From assembly GCA_964631745.1 (NCBI GenBank), contig CAZVWV010000108.1:1-14189 (forward strand): a DNA stretch of 14,189 nt, in the 5' to 3' direction. A program made the position numbers and the translations under genes. The notes below the pieces were generated by a model that was given only the letters and a program-made list of their open reading frames with translations, was not told the origin of the DNA and searched no databases. This document shows, piece after piece, positions 14,136 through 14,189 of this stretch. Source of the DNA: CAZVWV01 sp964631745. GTDB taxonomy: Bacteria; Bdellovibrionota_C; UBA2361; JBGSMV01. How positions within the stretch are numbered: the first letter of the stretch is position 1; each line of letters begins with the position of its first letter.

Positions 14136-14189
14136 ATGACTAAACTCGTGGACGGAATGTTTCAAGAGACCATTCCGGGGATTAAAAAA
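14136..14189 (+). CDS. N-terminal start of an unknown gene, cut by window end
   Basis: ATG 14136-14138 is preceded by GAGG with seven bases between, and 18 codons stay open to the window edge. The peptide (M-T-K-L-V-D-G-M-F-Q-E-T-I-P-G-I-K-K) has no signal sequence. It is too short to identify. Confidence 0.55.
   Translation, partial: MTKLVDGMFQETIPGIKK

Overview
The window looks like a scaffold piece from a Gram-negative, flagellated bacterium of medium G+C content. It carries the two flagellar stator genes, a putative lipoprotein with a lipobox-like cysteine, a peptidoglycan-binding OmpA-type domain and a Mur-ligase-like domain. The style of MotA/MotB, with a glycine/histidine-rich MotB N-terminus, would suit a deltaproteobacterial or Bdellovibrio-like lineage. 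I cannot fix the taxon from sequence alone. A run of 10 Ns at 13960-13969 shows that two contigs were joined there.

Layout on the minus strand, read from 8872 down to 1: a 620-residue fusion of a PLP aminotransferase with a MurF-like ATPase domain; then motA and motB; a 340-base intergenic stretch full of palindromes and of doubtful coding value; lemA; a membrane-anchored Sel1-repeat protein; an abutting putative lipoprotein with two similar halves; then tRNA-Val(UAC). Past the tRNA, positions 1-250 hold no recognisable gene but a dense set of complementary segments and a diverged repeat at 186-base offset, which may be a structured RNA.

On the plus strand from 9153: hppA (K+-dependent-type membrane pyrophosphatase), an inositol-monophosphatase-family enzyme that starts at its stop codon, and a GT2 glycosyltransferase. 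These three look like one operon. A minus-strand gene with an EF-hand and a C-terminal beta-rich domain faces it. After the N gap come the C-terminus of one unknown plus-strand gene and the first 18 codons of another.

The most interesting intergenic region is 8873-9152, between the divergent fusion gene and hppA. It holds two long imperfect palindromes in opposite orientation. They have different stem sequences but share terminal TATAG/CTATA and a 12-base loop motif. Each contains an outward-facing TTGTAA-N19-TATAAA/TATACA promoter-like pair, one toward each divergent gene. A terminator-like hairpin then sits directly in front of the hppA Shine-Dalgarno sequence.

The genes suggest cell-envelope and energy themes: torque generation anchored to peptidoglycan, a cell-wall-ligase-related fusion, and ion pumping by pyrophosphate next to a glycosyltransferase and a phosphatase. 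A common pathway is not shown by the sequence.
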